Shown: in pieces, positions 1-7,762 of the stretch | How the letters are laid out: each line of letters starts with the position of its first letter | How positions within the stretch are numbered: the first letter of the stretch is position 1 | From: Candidatus Sulfuritelmatomonas gaucii | GTDB taxonomy: Bacteria; Acidobacteriota; Terriglobia; Terriglobales; Acidobacteriaceae | Direction: 5' to 3' | Assembly: GCA_900290245.1 (NCBI GenBank) | Contig: OKRB01000013.1 | Span: forward strand, 109,099 to 173,098 | Length of the DNA stretch: 64,000 nucleotides | The notes under the pieces: generated by a model | The model's input: only the letters and a program-made list of their open reading frames with translations | What the model was told of the DNA's origin: nothing | The model's database searches: none | Program-made: the position numbers and the translations under genes

Positions 1-248
1 TCGGGATGAGGCGATCGTCTCACCCCGCCGCAATATCTTACTGCCCAGCAGGAACAGATCGTTTTTTTCGACACGACCTATACCAGTTAGAACTGAAAAG
101 ACAACCTATCTATACCCTGTCTCAGCCGGTCAGGCCGACTTGTAAATGAAACAAGGAGGCATACCCCGTAATAAATACCGTTGTAAGTCAGCAAAATACC
201 CTGTGGAAATACTGTCAAGGTTCAATTCTCTTGAAGTATCCTGATCCT
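1..248. other. leader / intergenic region before the first gene
   Basis: No gene is convincing here. A possible 32-codon reading frame (146-244, plus strand) has no ribosome site in front of it. An AAGGAGG sequence lies inside that frame at about 152-158 but has no start codon at a useful distance. The stretch is richer in A and T than the following genes, so it probably holds promoter and leader sequence for the small basic protein at 249. The left end is cut by the window. Confidence 0.4.
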
Positions 249-497
249 ATGGCGATTGAAAATATTCTTGCTCAAATCGATTCCGAGATTGAGAGGCTCA
301 AGCAGGCGCGCTCTCTGCTCGCGACCATTGGAACTGCATCCGGCAACGCCGGTCGGAAAGTGAAGAAAGCGGCCGCCAAAGGCAAGCCGAGAAAGAAACG
401 GGTATTAAGTGCCGAGGCCCGCAAGCGGATTGCCGACGCGCAGCGCAAACGCTGGGCTGCGCAACGGGCGAAGGCAAAAGGCAAGGCGAAAGCATAG
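249..497 (+). CDS. small basic, H1-like protein
   Basis: This 82-residue protein has an acidic-to-neutral N-terminal helix (residues 1-25, starting MAIENILAQID) followed by a Lys/Arg/Ala-rich tail (about 35-82) with AKGKPRKKR and an ARKRIADAQRKRW motif. The composition is like histone H1 tails and bacterial nucleoid proteins, and similar small proteins are common in acidobacteria, so DNA or RNA binding is a reasonable inference but is not shown. The ATG at 249 is preferred over an in-frame TTG at 231 because the latter adds only six residues; neither has a strong Shine-Dalgarno. The next gene is 400 bp away, so it is probably transcribed alone. Confidence 0.7.
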   Translation: MAIENILAQIDSEIERLKQARSLLATIGTASGNAGRKVKKAAAKGKPRKKRVLSAEARKRIADAQRKRWAAQRAKAKGKAKA

Positions 498-895
498 TTA
501 GTAAGTTAGCCTTCCCACCTCGGACGAGAGATCGAGGTTTCGGGTCGCTGGGAATCTTCTTTTTCTGTACTGCCTGCTTATCGGCCGGTCAAGGCACTCG
601 TCCGTTTCAAGGGTTCGGAGCATAACCGTCGTGTTTCCAGCGATCATACGCACGCCACTGCTCCAAATGGAACTGGCGCGCCGTATCTATGCCGGTTCTC
701 GGCCGGCCATTGTGTAACCATCCTCCGCTTATCCGGGACGAACAGATGTACGCAGCGCCCGCGCTGCTACCCTCTTGGCTGACTCAACGTAATTTACAGT
801 TCAAAGCCGAACGCCACTCCAATCGAGCCTGAACAATATCCTCCAGTTACCTCTTGACCTGTCTAAAGGTATAGGGTTCACAGTAGGATCAGACG
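498..895. other. 398-bp intergenic region
   Basis: No reading frame of protein-like composition is visible and no tRNA-like fold was recognised. The only recognisable element is a MerR-type dyad near its right end (about 853-876), described separately. Confidence 0.4.
853..876 (+). promoter_or_regulatory. candidate MerR-family operator
   Basis: A TTGACC box at 854-859 runs into an ACCT-N6-AGGT inverted repeat followed by TATAGGG. MerR-family regulators bind dyads of this kind that overlap their promoters, and the element ends about 20 bp before the MerR start codon. Autoregulation is inferred; the -35 to -10 spacing is not clear. Confidence 0.35.
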
Positions 896-1432
896 ATGTT
901 TACGGTAACCAAACTCGCCCGCCGCTGCGGCCTGAGCCGCACTGCGCTGCTTTACTACGAATCGATCGGTTTAATGACCTCGCCGCTGCGCAGCGTCGGG
1001 AACTATCGCTGTTACGGAGAGGCGGATCTACGGCGCCTGCTGCAGATCCGCGCCTACCGTGACGCCGGCTTGAAACTCGAAGATATTCGTGCGCTCCTCG
1101 GCGCGAACGCAGATTCCCGGGCCAGTGATGCAGCAAAGGTTCTACGGAAGCGCCTGATCGAGCTGGATGCCGAAATCAGAACTCTGCGCGAGCATCAGCA
1201 CGCAATCTTCAAACTGCTTGAGCACAAAATGCTCGGAAAGGCAAAGATGATCACGAAAGAAAAGTGGGTGTCGATCATGCAGGGATGCGGCTTCAGCAAG
1301 GAGCAGATGCATCGCTGGCACGCTGAGTTTGAACGGTCCGCACCGGAGGAGCATCAGGAATTCCTGGAATTCCTGCACATCCCGCCGGAAGAAATCAAAT
1401 CCATCCGCAAACAGAGCCGCTCCGGCGCTTGA
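896..1432 (+). CDS. MerR-family transcriptional regulator
   Basis: A 178-residue regulator. Residues 1-70 form the winged helix of the MerR family, with TVTKLARRCGLSRTALLYYE and the GLM and NYRCY wing elements, followed by a helical dimerisation region (about 75-115). The C-terminal part (115-178) is helical and rich in Trp, His and Glu, without the CxC or Cys clusters of metal-sensing MerR proteins, so an organic ligand or redox signal is more likely than a metal. A dyad lies just upstream. The convergent aldehyde dehydrogenase downstream could be a target but nothing in the sequence proves it. The start ATG has a weak AGGATC ribosome site. Confidence 0.85.
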   Translation: MFTVTKLARRCGLSRTALLYYESIGLMTSPLRSVGNYRCYGEADLRRLLQIRAYRDAGLKLEDIRALLGANADSRASDAAKVLRKRLIELDAEIRTLREHQHAIFKLLEHKMLGKAKMITKEKWVSIMQGCGFSKEQMHRWHAEFERSAPEEHQEFLEFLHIPPEEIKSIRKQSRSGA

Positions 1433-1499
1433 CGACGGATCAACTACGGAGGGCGCAGACGCCTTGTCTCGCTCTCCGGGCAAATCCTTGGCCGTGCTG

Positions 1500-2945
1500 T
1501 TAACCGTTCCCCGTCATCACCAGCATTCGCGGCTCGGTCATCTCATCAATTGCCCAGCGAATGCCTTCGCGCCCGAGGCCGGAGTCCTTGACACCACCGA
1601 AAGGCATGGGATCGAGACGCCAGCTTGGAGTATCGCCAACGATCAGCGCGCCAACCTCCAGTTCGCGGTATGCGGTGAGGATGCGGCCGGAGTCGCGCGT
1701 GAGCAAGCCGGCCTGCAATCCATATTTCGAATGGTTCGCCGCGGCAAGTGCCTCTTCAAAGTCATCGTATGGCTCAATTGCCAGCACCGGCCCGAAGATC
1801 TCTTCGTCACGAACCTTCATGCCGGGCGCGGTTGCTGTAAGGATGGTTGGCGTGAGTATGGAATCCTTGCGCTCGCCGCCGGCGATCAGTTTGGCGCCAC
1901 TCTCCACCGCTTCTTTAACCCACGCTTCCACACGTTCGGCCTCGCTTGAGTTTACGAGCGGACCCACTTCAGTCGCTTCGTTCGATGGATCGCCGACCAC
2001 GAGCTTGGCCGCAATCTCCACCACCTTCCACAAGAACGTCTGAAAGATGCTGCGCTCCACAAAAACGCGCTGCACACTGATGCACGACTGCCCGGCGAAA
2101 TTGAAGGCGGCATGCGCCGTGCGCAGTGCTGCATCGTCCAGATCTTTCCAGTCGCCATGGACGATCAGCGCGGCATTCCCGCCCAACTCAAGCAGCACCC
2201 GTTTGCGGCCGGAATGCGCCTTCAGCTCCCAACCCACTGCGGCTGAACCGGTGAAGCTTACAAGCTTGATGCGATCTTCCTTCTCAGCCAGCCAGGCGGT
2301 GTCGGCATTGGCGAGCGGCAGCACGGCCAAAGCTTCTTCGGGCCAGCCGGCTTTCAGAATCACTTCGCCCAGCGCCAGCGCGGTGAACGGCGTTTGCGGC
2401 GCAGGTTTCACGATCACAGGGCATCCGGCGGCGATTGCCGGCGCGACCTTGTGCGCCACCAGGTTCAAGGGAAAATTAAAGGGCGTAATGGCCAGGACCG
2501 GCCCTACGCCGAAGCGCTGCACCAGTCCCCACCGGCCTCCGTTGCCCTCGGTCAGGTCAAGGGGAATGCTCTCGCCACCCAACCGGGCAGCCTCTTCGGC
2601 AGCAGTTTTGAAAGTGAGCACGGCGCGATCCACTTCAATCCGCGCCAGCCGAATCGGTTTGCCGGCCTCGGCGACAATGAGCTGGGCAAAGCGTTCCTTC
2701 TGCTCGATCAGTGCAGCGGCAACGTCCTCAAGGATCTCGCGGCGTTTCCATCGTGGCAGGGCGCGCGTGCGGCGAACGCTGGCCACAGCGTGATGCACTG
2801 CCTGGCGCGCATCGGCACGCGTGGCCGCAGTGACTTTTCCCACCAGGCCCTGGTCCCACGGCGATCGAACATCCAGCGCTTCTCCCTCGATCCACTCCTT
2901 ACCGCACAACAGAAATCCCGTCTGCGATCCCGGCCGCATCTTCAT
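1500..2945 (-). CDS. NAD(P)-dependent aldehyde dehydrogenase
   Basis: A 481-residue enzyme of full family length that oxidises an aldehyde to the acid. The hallmarks are present: the Rossmann FTGSAAVGWEL segment, the catalytic base in LLELGGNAALIV and the nucleophile in GQSCIS (about residue 293). The family resembles succinate-semialdehyde, lactaldehyde and phosphorylating-type glyceraldehyde dehydrogenases; the substrate cannot be read from sequence. A GGGAGC ribosome site lies 8 nt before the ATG. It converges on the MerR gene, leaving only 67 bp between stops. The divergent neighbour at 3197 encodes a membrane protein with no obvious link. Confidence 0.9.
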   Translation of the reverse strand: MKMRPGSQTGFLLCGKEWIEGEALDVRSPWDQGLVGKVTAATRADARQAVHHAVASVRRTRALPRWKRREILEDVAAALIEQKERFAQLIVAEAGKPIRLARIEVDRAVLTFKTAAEEAARLGGESIPLDLTEGNGGRWGLVQRFGVGPVLAITPFNFPLNLVAHKVAPAIAAGCPVIVKPAPQTPFTALALGEVILKAGWPEEALAVLPLANADTAWLAEKEDRIKLVSFTGSAAVGWELKAHSGRKRVLLELGGNAALIVHGDWKDLDDAALRTAHAAFNFAGQSCISVQRVFVERSIFQTFLWKVVEIAAKLVVGDPSNEATEVGPLVNSSEAERVEAWVKEAVESGAKLIAGGERKDSILTPTILTATAPGMKVRDEEIFGPVLAIEPYDDFEEALAAANHSKYGLQAGLLTRDSGRILTAYRELEVGALIVGDTPSWRLDPMPFGGVKDSGLGREGIRWAIDEMTEPRMLVMTGNG

Positions 2946-3196
2946 GATTGAGCTCCCAAAACCAGGTGTCTACGCTCTTGATGGTAAAGCGGCTGGGTGG
3001 AAGCTGTCGCTCGGCGCCCTTCGTCACGATGAGGCGGAATGAATCTCGCAGAGGCTTTTTCGCGCGGCTCGACGCCCCCAAGAGTTTTGCCTGGAGAAAT
3101 TGGTACCGCAAAGCGATATGGATCAGGTATAGTGTCTGCATTCATAAACAGGACCTGGAAAGTCTGGAAAAAGACTCTCCAAAGAAGGAAGGGAAT

Positions 3197-3793
3197 ATGC
3201 CCGACTCGATTGACAATCAGGCCTCCTTTGGAGGTCCGTCGCAGCCTTACACACCGCCGCCCCCCGTTCCTCAAGCCGTTGCGCCTCCACCCCAAAAGGG
3301 TTCGAGCGCCCTCAAGATCATTCTGATCATCGTTGGAATCTTCGTCATGATCGGCGTGATTGTTGTCGGGGTCGTTGGCTATGGAATCTACCGCGTCGCG
3401 CACACCATCCATAAGGATGCGACGACAGGCCAGATCTCGTTCAACACGCCGAAAGGCACGATCAGCGCCAACACCTCCAGTACTTTCACTGAAAGCGATC
3501 TGGGGATTGCCATTTATCCAGGCTCAACGCAAGGCAAGGGCGGCTTGCGGATGAATATCGCCGGCAAGTCGATGGTCTCGGCGAATTTCCTCACCGCTGA
3601 CTCGAAAGATCAGGTGATCGCCTTTTACAAGGACAAGGTCGGGCCGAGCGCTCAGTCGATCATGACCGACAACGGCGCGCAATTCGTGACGGCTGCGGAC
3701 AATGGAGATACCGTTACGGTGTCAATTGCGCAAAACGCCAGCATGAATGACGGCAAGACCCAGATCACTATCATTCGCGCCAGCAAGGGCTAG
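3197..3793 (+). CDS. membrane-anchored protein with Pro-rich N terminus
   Basis: A 198-residue protein with a cytoplasmic-looking Pro/Gln-rich N terminus (1-38), one strongly hydrophobic membrane segment (39-66) and an extracytoplasmic domain of about 130 residues. The domain contains the pattern GIAIYPGSTQGKGG and a segment for a stress-like SADSKDQVIAFYKDKV helix, similar to acidobacterial proteins annotated as hypothetical. I do not recognise a function. The ATG at 3197 is chosen because GGAAGGGA lies directly in front of it; an in-frame start at 2948 would overlap the divergent dehydrogenase promoter. Confidence 0.75.
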   Translation: MPDSIDNQASFGGPSQPYTPPPPVPQAVAPPPQKGSSALKIILIIVGIFVMIGVIVVGVVGYGIYRVAHTIHKDATTGQISFNTPKGTISANTSSTFTESDLGIAIYPGSTQGKGGLRMNIAGKSMVSANFLTADSKDQVIAFYKDKVGPSAQSIMTDNGAQFVTAADNGDTVTVSIAQNASMNDGKTQITIIRASKG

Positions 3794-3808
3794 CTGTTCA
3801 AGGACCCT

Positions 3809-3833
3809 GGCGGGGGCAGCCAAAACCCCCGCC
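3809..3833 (+). terminator. GC-rich hairpin after the 3197 gene
   Basis: GGCGGGGG at 3809-3816 pairs with CCCCCGCC at 3826-3833 across a 9-nt loop, 15 bp after the stop codon and between two convergent genes. There is no T tract on either side, so it may be a processing or Rho-assisted end. Confidence 0.4.
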
Positions 3834-3863
3834 TATGCCCCATCGCCAAAGCGCTGTTCGCCG

Positions 3864-5954
3864 CTACCCGCGCAAAACGAATCGCGCGCTCGCATCCTCG
3901 CCGTACCACATGATGTAGTTCGTGCCCCAGCAGTTGTTGAAGAGACACGAGTGGATCCCCCTGCTCAAATCGGGCTGATCATTCGAAAAAAGCAGCGGAT
4001 CGCGCTCTCCCAGTGCTACCACCGGGGCATCCAGTGTCTCCACGGCAAACTCCTGGGTTCCCGCGCGATACCGAAACCCGGTCGCAAGCGCGTGCATATG
4101 CCGGTTGCCGCCAGCCACCACATCGAAGGGCGAAATCCACTCACCGGATTTGTCGAGGCTCCAGCTTTTCGTGTCTTCGACGACGGGGTTGAACGTGAGC
4201 CACAGCGCCTCAGGCATGCGCGCGGCCGGTTTGCCAAACCACGACAGACTCAAATGAATCGAAGGCTCGGACTTGGGAAGCACAAGTTCGACAAACGCTT
4301 TCCGCGGAAAGGCGGCGCGTCCGGAGTCAAATGCTGCATCGTCATTGAACTGCAGGGCAACCAGAATGCGGTGTGCATCGCCGGTCTCCTCAACTAAGAC
4401 TTCTGCGTTGGCCGGTTGCCATTCCTGGCGCTTTGCGCCGAACCTCTCAATATTCGGCTTGCCAAAATCCTTACTCGCCCAATCCGCCTTCGTCGTCAAA
4501 TAGCTGGCCTGGTAGTGCGCAAAGTCTTCCGCTGAAAGCGTCTGGTAGGTCAGCAGCCCAATCGGATTCTTTTCACTCGCCCACTCGCTTCCTGTCGACT
4601 TGTTTCGCAGTTGGGTGATCGCGCCGGTTCCTTGGTCGACCTGCAGCACGAATTGTTCTGTTTCGATCGGTTTTCCTGCCGCAACCGCAATCGCTTTCCG
4701 CGCCGTAACAGGCCATGTCGGCGCCAGGCGCGCGATCGCAACCTGCGCCTCCTCACGCAGCGCCTCCGGCAATGCCTCCACGCCATCCAGCAGATCCTGC
4801 CTCTTCTCAATCCAACTGAACTCCACCACCTTGTAGTTCTTCGTATCCAGCATGTGCGCCAGATCGCTGGGGATGTAGTTGTCAAAGTCAAGCCATGTCT
4901 TGGTATCCGTGCCCCATGTGTGCTCGGGCTCGAGCAACAGGTGGCGCAGCAGCGCCACGTCAGTCGCGTCGCCCAGTTGGAATGCACCCCGCGCGATCCA
5001 CTCGTCGCGCAGCCGCGAGATCTCGCGATACCGCGCCACCTTCAACGGATCGCTCGCGCAGCCATAGATCCAGGTATCGCCGATCTCCTGTGTCATAACA
5101 GGCAGCTTTTCATGGTACGGAGCGAGCGCATTCGCCATCTCGCTCAGGCTCGCCGCTGTAATCTCCGCGTTGGGAAACCGCGCCGCCAGATTTGCATGAA
5201 TACGTGCAATCTCTTCCGGCTTGTGCGGGCCGCTGTTGTCGCCGCGCACCTCAGTTACCAGCGCCAGGTCTGAACCCGGAACGACTGCAACGCCGCCATA
5301 CTCGTGGTGGTACATCATGGCGAGGCTCGCGCCCGAAGAATCCTTCCAAAGAAATAGCGGCGGTACCTTGGCAGGTGTCGAGCCGCCGTTCACACCAATT
5401 TCCAGAAATGTCACGCCGTGCTTCGCCAGTGGCGGAATGATCCCGCGCGTGTGTCCGGGCACATCCGTCATCTTCGCGCCCGTCGATACCTTGCTGAAGC
5501 GTTGATCAAGCGACTGTGCCAGTGCCAGTCCGCCCTCGATCATCGACGGGCTCATCATCTCCGTTTGCCAGCTGAACGGCAGCGCATGCCACGCAATATC
5601 ACCGCGCGCGATGGCATCTTCCATCATCTTGCGGTCTGCAGGTGATGCTTGGTCCAGATACTCGAACACCAGCCACGATCCCGTGGTCCAAACATAGTAG
5701 CGTTTGCCGCCGGCATTTGCGGCGCGCGCAATCTCAATGGCCTCGGGGAAGAACTTCTCGAAATATCGCTTGTGCACAACGTTGTATTGAGTATCAACAA
5801 ATCCTGCATCGAAGTGGCACTTGAACATCACCATCACGCGCTTTATGCTCGGATCCGGCTGCGGTTGCTCCGCCTGAGCCATCAGCACGTCCGGCCGCAA
5901 TAGCAAACTCGCTCCCGCGGCCGTCATCGTCTTCACAAAATCGCGGCGTTTCAC
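3864..5954 (-). CDS. Tat-exported GH38-like glycosidase (DUF5054 type)
   Basis: A 696-residue protein. It starts with a twin-arginine signal (KRRDFVKTMTAAGAS, then AQA cleavage near residue 28). The N-terminal domain has FKCHFDAGFVDTQ, matching the His-x-Asp zinc motif of GH38 alpha-mannosidases, and DVPGHT with a candidate nucleophile Asp. The C-terminal half is beta-rich like GH38 tails. Mannosidase-like hydrolysis in the periplasm is inferred. The GTG at 5954 is preferred: AGGAGG lies 10 nt upstream, whereas the in-frame ATG at 6044 would place 30 extra residues before the Tat signal. It shares no operon with the next minus-strand gene in an obvious way. Confidence 0.8.
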   Translation of the reverse strand: MKRRDFVKTMTAAGASLLLRPDVLMAQAEQPQPDPSIKRVMVMFKCHFDAGFVDTQYNVVHKRYFEKFFPEAIEIARAANAGGKRYYVWTTGSWLVFEYLDQASPADRKMMEDAIARGDIAWHALPFSWQTEMMSPSMIEGGLALAQSLDQRFSKVSTGAKMTDVPGHTRGIIPPLAKHGVTFLEIGVNGGSTPAKVPPLFLWKDSSGASLAMMYHHEYGGVAVVPGSDLALVTEVRGDNSGPHKPEEIARIHANLAARFPNAEITAASLSEMANALAPYHEKLPVMTQEIGDTWIYGCASDPLKVARYREISRLRDEWIARGAFQLGDATDVALLRHLLLEPEHTWGTDTKTWLDFDNYIPSDLAHMLDTKNYKVVEFSWIEKRQDLLDGVEALPEALREEAQVAIARLAPTWPVTARKAIAVAAGKPIETEQFVLQVDQGTGAITQLRNKSTGSEWASEKNPIGLLTYQTLSAEDFAHYQASYLTTKADWASKDFGKPNIERFGAKRQEWQPANAEVLVEETGDAHRILVALQFNDDAAFDSGRAAFPRKAFVELVLPKSEPSIHLSLSWFGKPAARMPEALWLTFNPVVEDTKSWSLDKSGEWISPFDVVAGGNRHMHALATGFRYRAGTQEFAVETLDAPVVALGERDPLLFSNDQPDLSRGIHSCLFNNCWGTNYIMWYGEDASARFVLRG

Positions 5955-6062
5955 CTTAAAGAGTCCTCCTTGCGAACCACGAAGTTTACCACCCTCCGGC
6001 GACGCAAAATTCTCATCCTCGCCGCGCGAGGCAAGCGTTCGCAAACCTTTGGCGCATGCGGT

Positions 6063-6911
6063 TCAGCGCCGTCCGGAGTATCCAGTCAATTCTGACATTG
6101 CCCGGTTGTAGCCGCGACTGAAGGCATCACGGTAGGCATCCACCCGGTCGTAGGAAACATGCGGATGCCGAAACTCGTCACGGTTGTTGGGGTCGGGCCT
6201 GCGATTGTTGCTGAAGTCGTTCAATGCGCCCGCCACGCCGTCCTCGAACGCGCCGCGCATGAAGTCGTCGCCTCGTCCAAAGCCGCCTGTCAGCATGGCA
6301 TTGCCGCGCGCGTAACCGTCGCGAAACCCATCACGATATGCACCCTGCATCTCATAGGGAACATTCGGCCGCCGGTATTCATCACGATTGTTCGGGTCTG
6401 GTGTGCGGTGGTTCTGCAGATCCCTGAGCGCGCCGACCATTCCATCCTGGAATCCGTGAAGCATCACCTCGTTGTCCGGTCCGCCCGCCACACCCCAGGC
6501 GCCGCGTTCCGGGGGCGGAGCCGGCTGCACTGGTGTCGGCGCAGGCGCCGGTTGCATCGGCGGCCCGCCCATCAGGTTTTGAATGCCGCGATCGTATCCG
6601 CGCCGAAAGCCCTCCCGGTAAGCATCCCGCACTGGCGGCGGAACATTCGGGTGCCGGTACTCATCGCGGTTGTTTGGATCAGGCCGACGATGATTCTGGA
6701 TATCCTTGCGCGCTCCTTCAATACCATCGCGAAATCCCTGGCGCTGAATGTCGTTGAATTCCCGCGGCGGCGCGTCCCAATTTCCCGATTGCTGGCCGTA
6801 GTAGCCGGTCTGCGGCGGTCCCTGAGGCTGGCCGTACGCTCTTGCGTGATCTGAAATCGAAGGGCCCAGAAAAAGGACAAGCGTCATCACTGCGAATCTG
6901 TGAAGAGTCAT
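6063..6911 (-). CDS. secreted protein with three 60-residue repeats
   Basis: A 282-residue protein with a Sec signal peptide (MTLHRFAVMTLVLFLGPSI, cleavage near residue 26) and three tandem repeats of about 60-65 residues (about 52-115, 140-205, 210-275). Each repeat has a GxxDGxxGAxxDxxN helix, a PDPNNRDEYRHPNV loop and an AYRxGFxRGYxRG helix. Short Pro/Gln-rich linkers separate the first two. The repeat resembles no family that I can name; the Asp/Asn-rich loop could bind cation or a surface. AAAGGAGC precedes the ATG at 6911. The gene diverges from alkA with 90 bp between the starts. Confidence 0.8.
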   Translation of the reverse strand: MTLHRFAVMTLVLFLGPSISDHARAYGQPQGPPQTGYYGQQSGNWDAPPREFNDIQRQGFRDGIEGARKDIQNHRRPDPNNRDEYRHPNVPPPVRDAYREGFRRGYDRGIQNLMGGPPMQPAPAPTPVQPAPPPERGAWGVAGGPDNEVMLHGFQDGMVGALRDLQNHRTPDPNNRDEYRRPNVPYEMQGAYRDGFRDGYARGNAMLTGGFGRGDDFMRGAFEDGVAGALNDFSNNRRPDPNNRDEFRHPHVSYDRVDAYRDAFSRGYNRAMSELTGYSGRR

Positions 6912-7001
6912 TGCTCGAAAGCTCCTTTCCTCGGGAGGTTCAGCATACTCCTGCAAGGGGCGAGGAGGGAAACGGAACGGCGCGTGCGTTACACTCCATC
7001 C

Positions 7002-7703
7002 ATGATTCACGACGGCCGCAGCCCAAAACTTCCGTTCGATCCTAAGAAAGCCATCGCGCATCTTCGCCTCGGCGATCCCAAGCTGGGCGCGCTCATCGAT
7101 CGCGCCGGGCCGTTCGCGCTGCGCCTCGATCACTCCGCCACGCCATTCGAGTCGCTGCTCGAGTCGATCCTCTACCAGCAGTTGCACGGCAAAGCTGCGG
7201 CCGCCATCCACCGTCGTTTGCGCGAGTATTTCGGCGGCGATCCCGCGCCGCAACTTCTCCTCGACACACCCGATGAGCCGCTCCGTGCCGCCGGCGTCTC
7301 GACCAACAAGATCAAGGCGCTTCGCGATCTCGCCGCGCGCACACTCGACGGCACTGTGCCTGGCCACGCCGCGATTCTCAAGATGTCCGACGCGGATATC
7401 GTCGAGCGCCTAACGGAAGTGCGCGGCATCGGTTCCTGGACCGTGGAAATGTTGCTCATCTTCCGCCTCGGCCGCCCTGACGTGCTGCCTGTCACCGATT
7501 ACGGCGTGCGCAAGGGCTACGCCCTGACCTTCATGCGTGTGCCCAAGTCGCGCCCGCTGGAAGCAAGCGATCTGCCCAAGCCCGATGTGGTGTTCCGCCG
7601 CGGCCAGCGCTGGGCGCCTTACCGCTCCGTGGCGAGCTGGTACATGTGGCGGGCCTGCCACCTCGCCAGGAACACTGCGCCAACAGGCCGCTCGGCCCGA
7701 TAG
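7002..7703 (+). CDS. alkA: DNA-3-methyladenine glycosylase II (AlkA)
   Basis: A 233-residue base-excision glycosylase that removes alkylated purines. The helix-hairpin-helix LTEVRGIGSWTVEMLL (about 140-155) is followed by VLPVTDYGVRKG, which holds the catalytic Asp. The early FESLLESILYQQLHGKAA element is typical of the family. It lacks the N-terminal Ada-like region of E. coli AlkA, as most orthologues do. The ATG at 7002 is used because a start further upstream would run into the divergent gene at 6911. The distance to the GH57 gene is 59 bp and both are on the same strand, so cotranscription is possible, but the functions are unrelated. Confidence 0.9.
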   Translation: MIHDGRSPKLPFDPKKAIAHLRLGDPKLGALIDRAGPFALRLDHSATPFESLLESILYQQLHGKAAAAIHRRLREYFGGDPAPQLLLDTPDEPLRAAGVSTNKIKALRDLAARTLDGTVPGHAAILKMSDADIVERLTEVRGIGSWTVEMLLIFRLGRPDVLPVTDYGVRKGYALTFMRVPKSRPLEASDLPKPDVVFRRGQRWAPYRSVASWYMWRACHLARNTAPTGRSAR

Positions 7704-7762
7704 GGTCCTCAAGCCAAGCCCTAAATAACGCCATCGACTGGGCGCGCATCATAGAATATGTC

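Noticed and set aside
146-244. A 32-codon frame near the left end
   Set aside because: No ribosome site, no recognisable sequence, and its composition is not protein-like.
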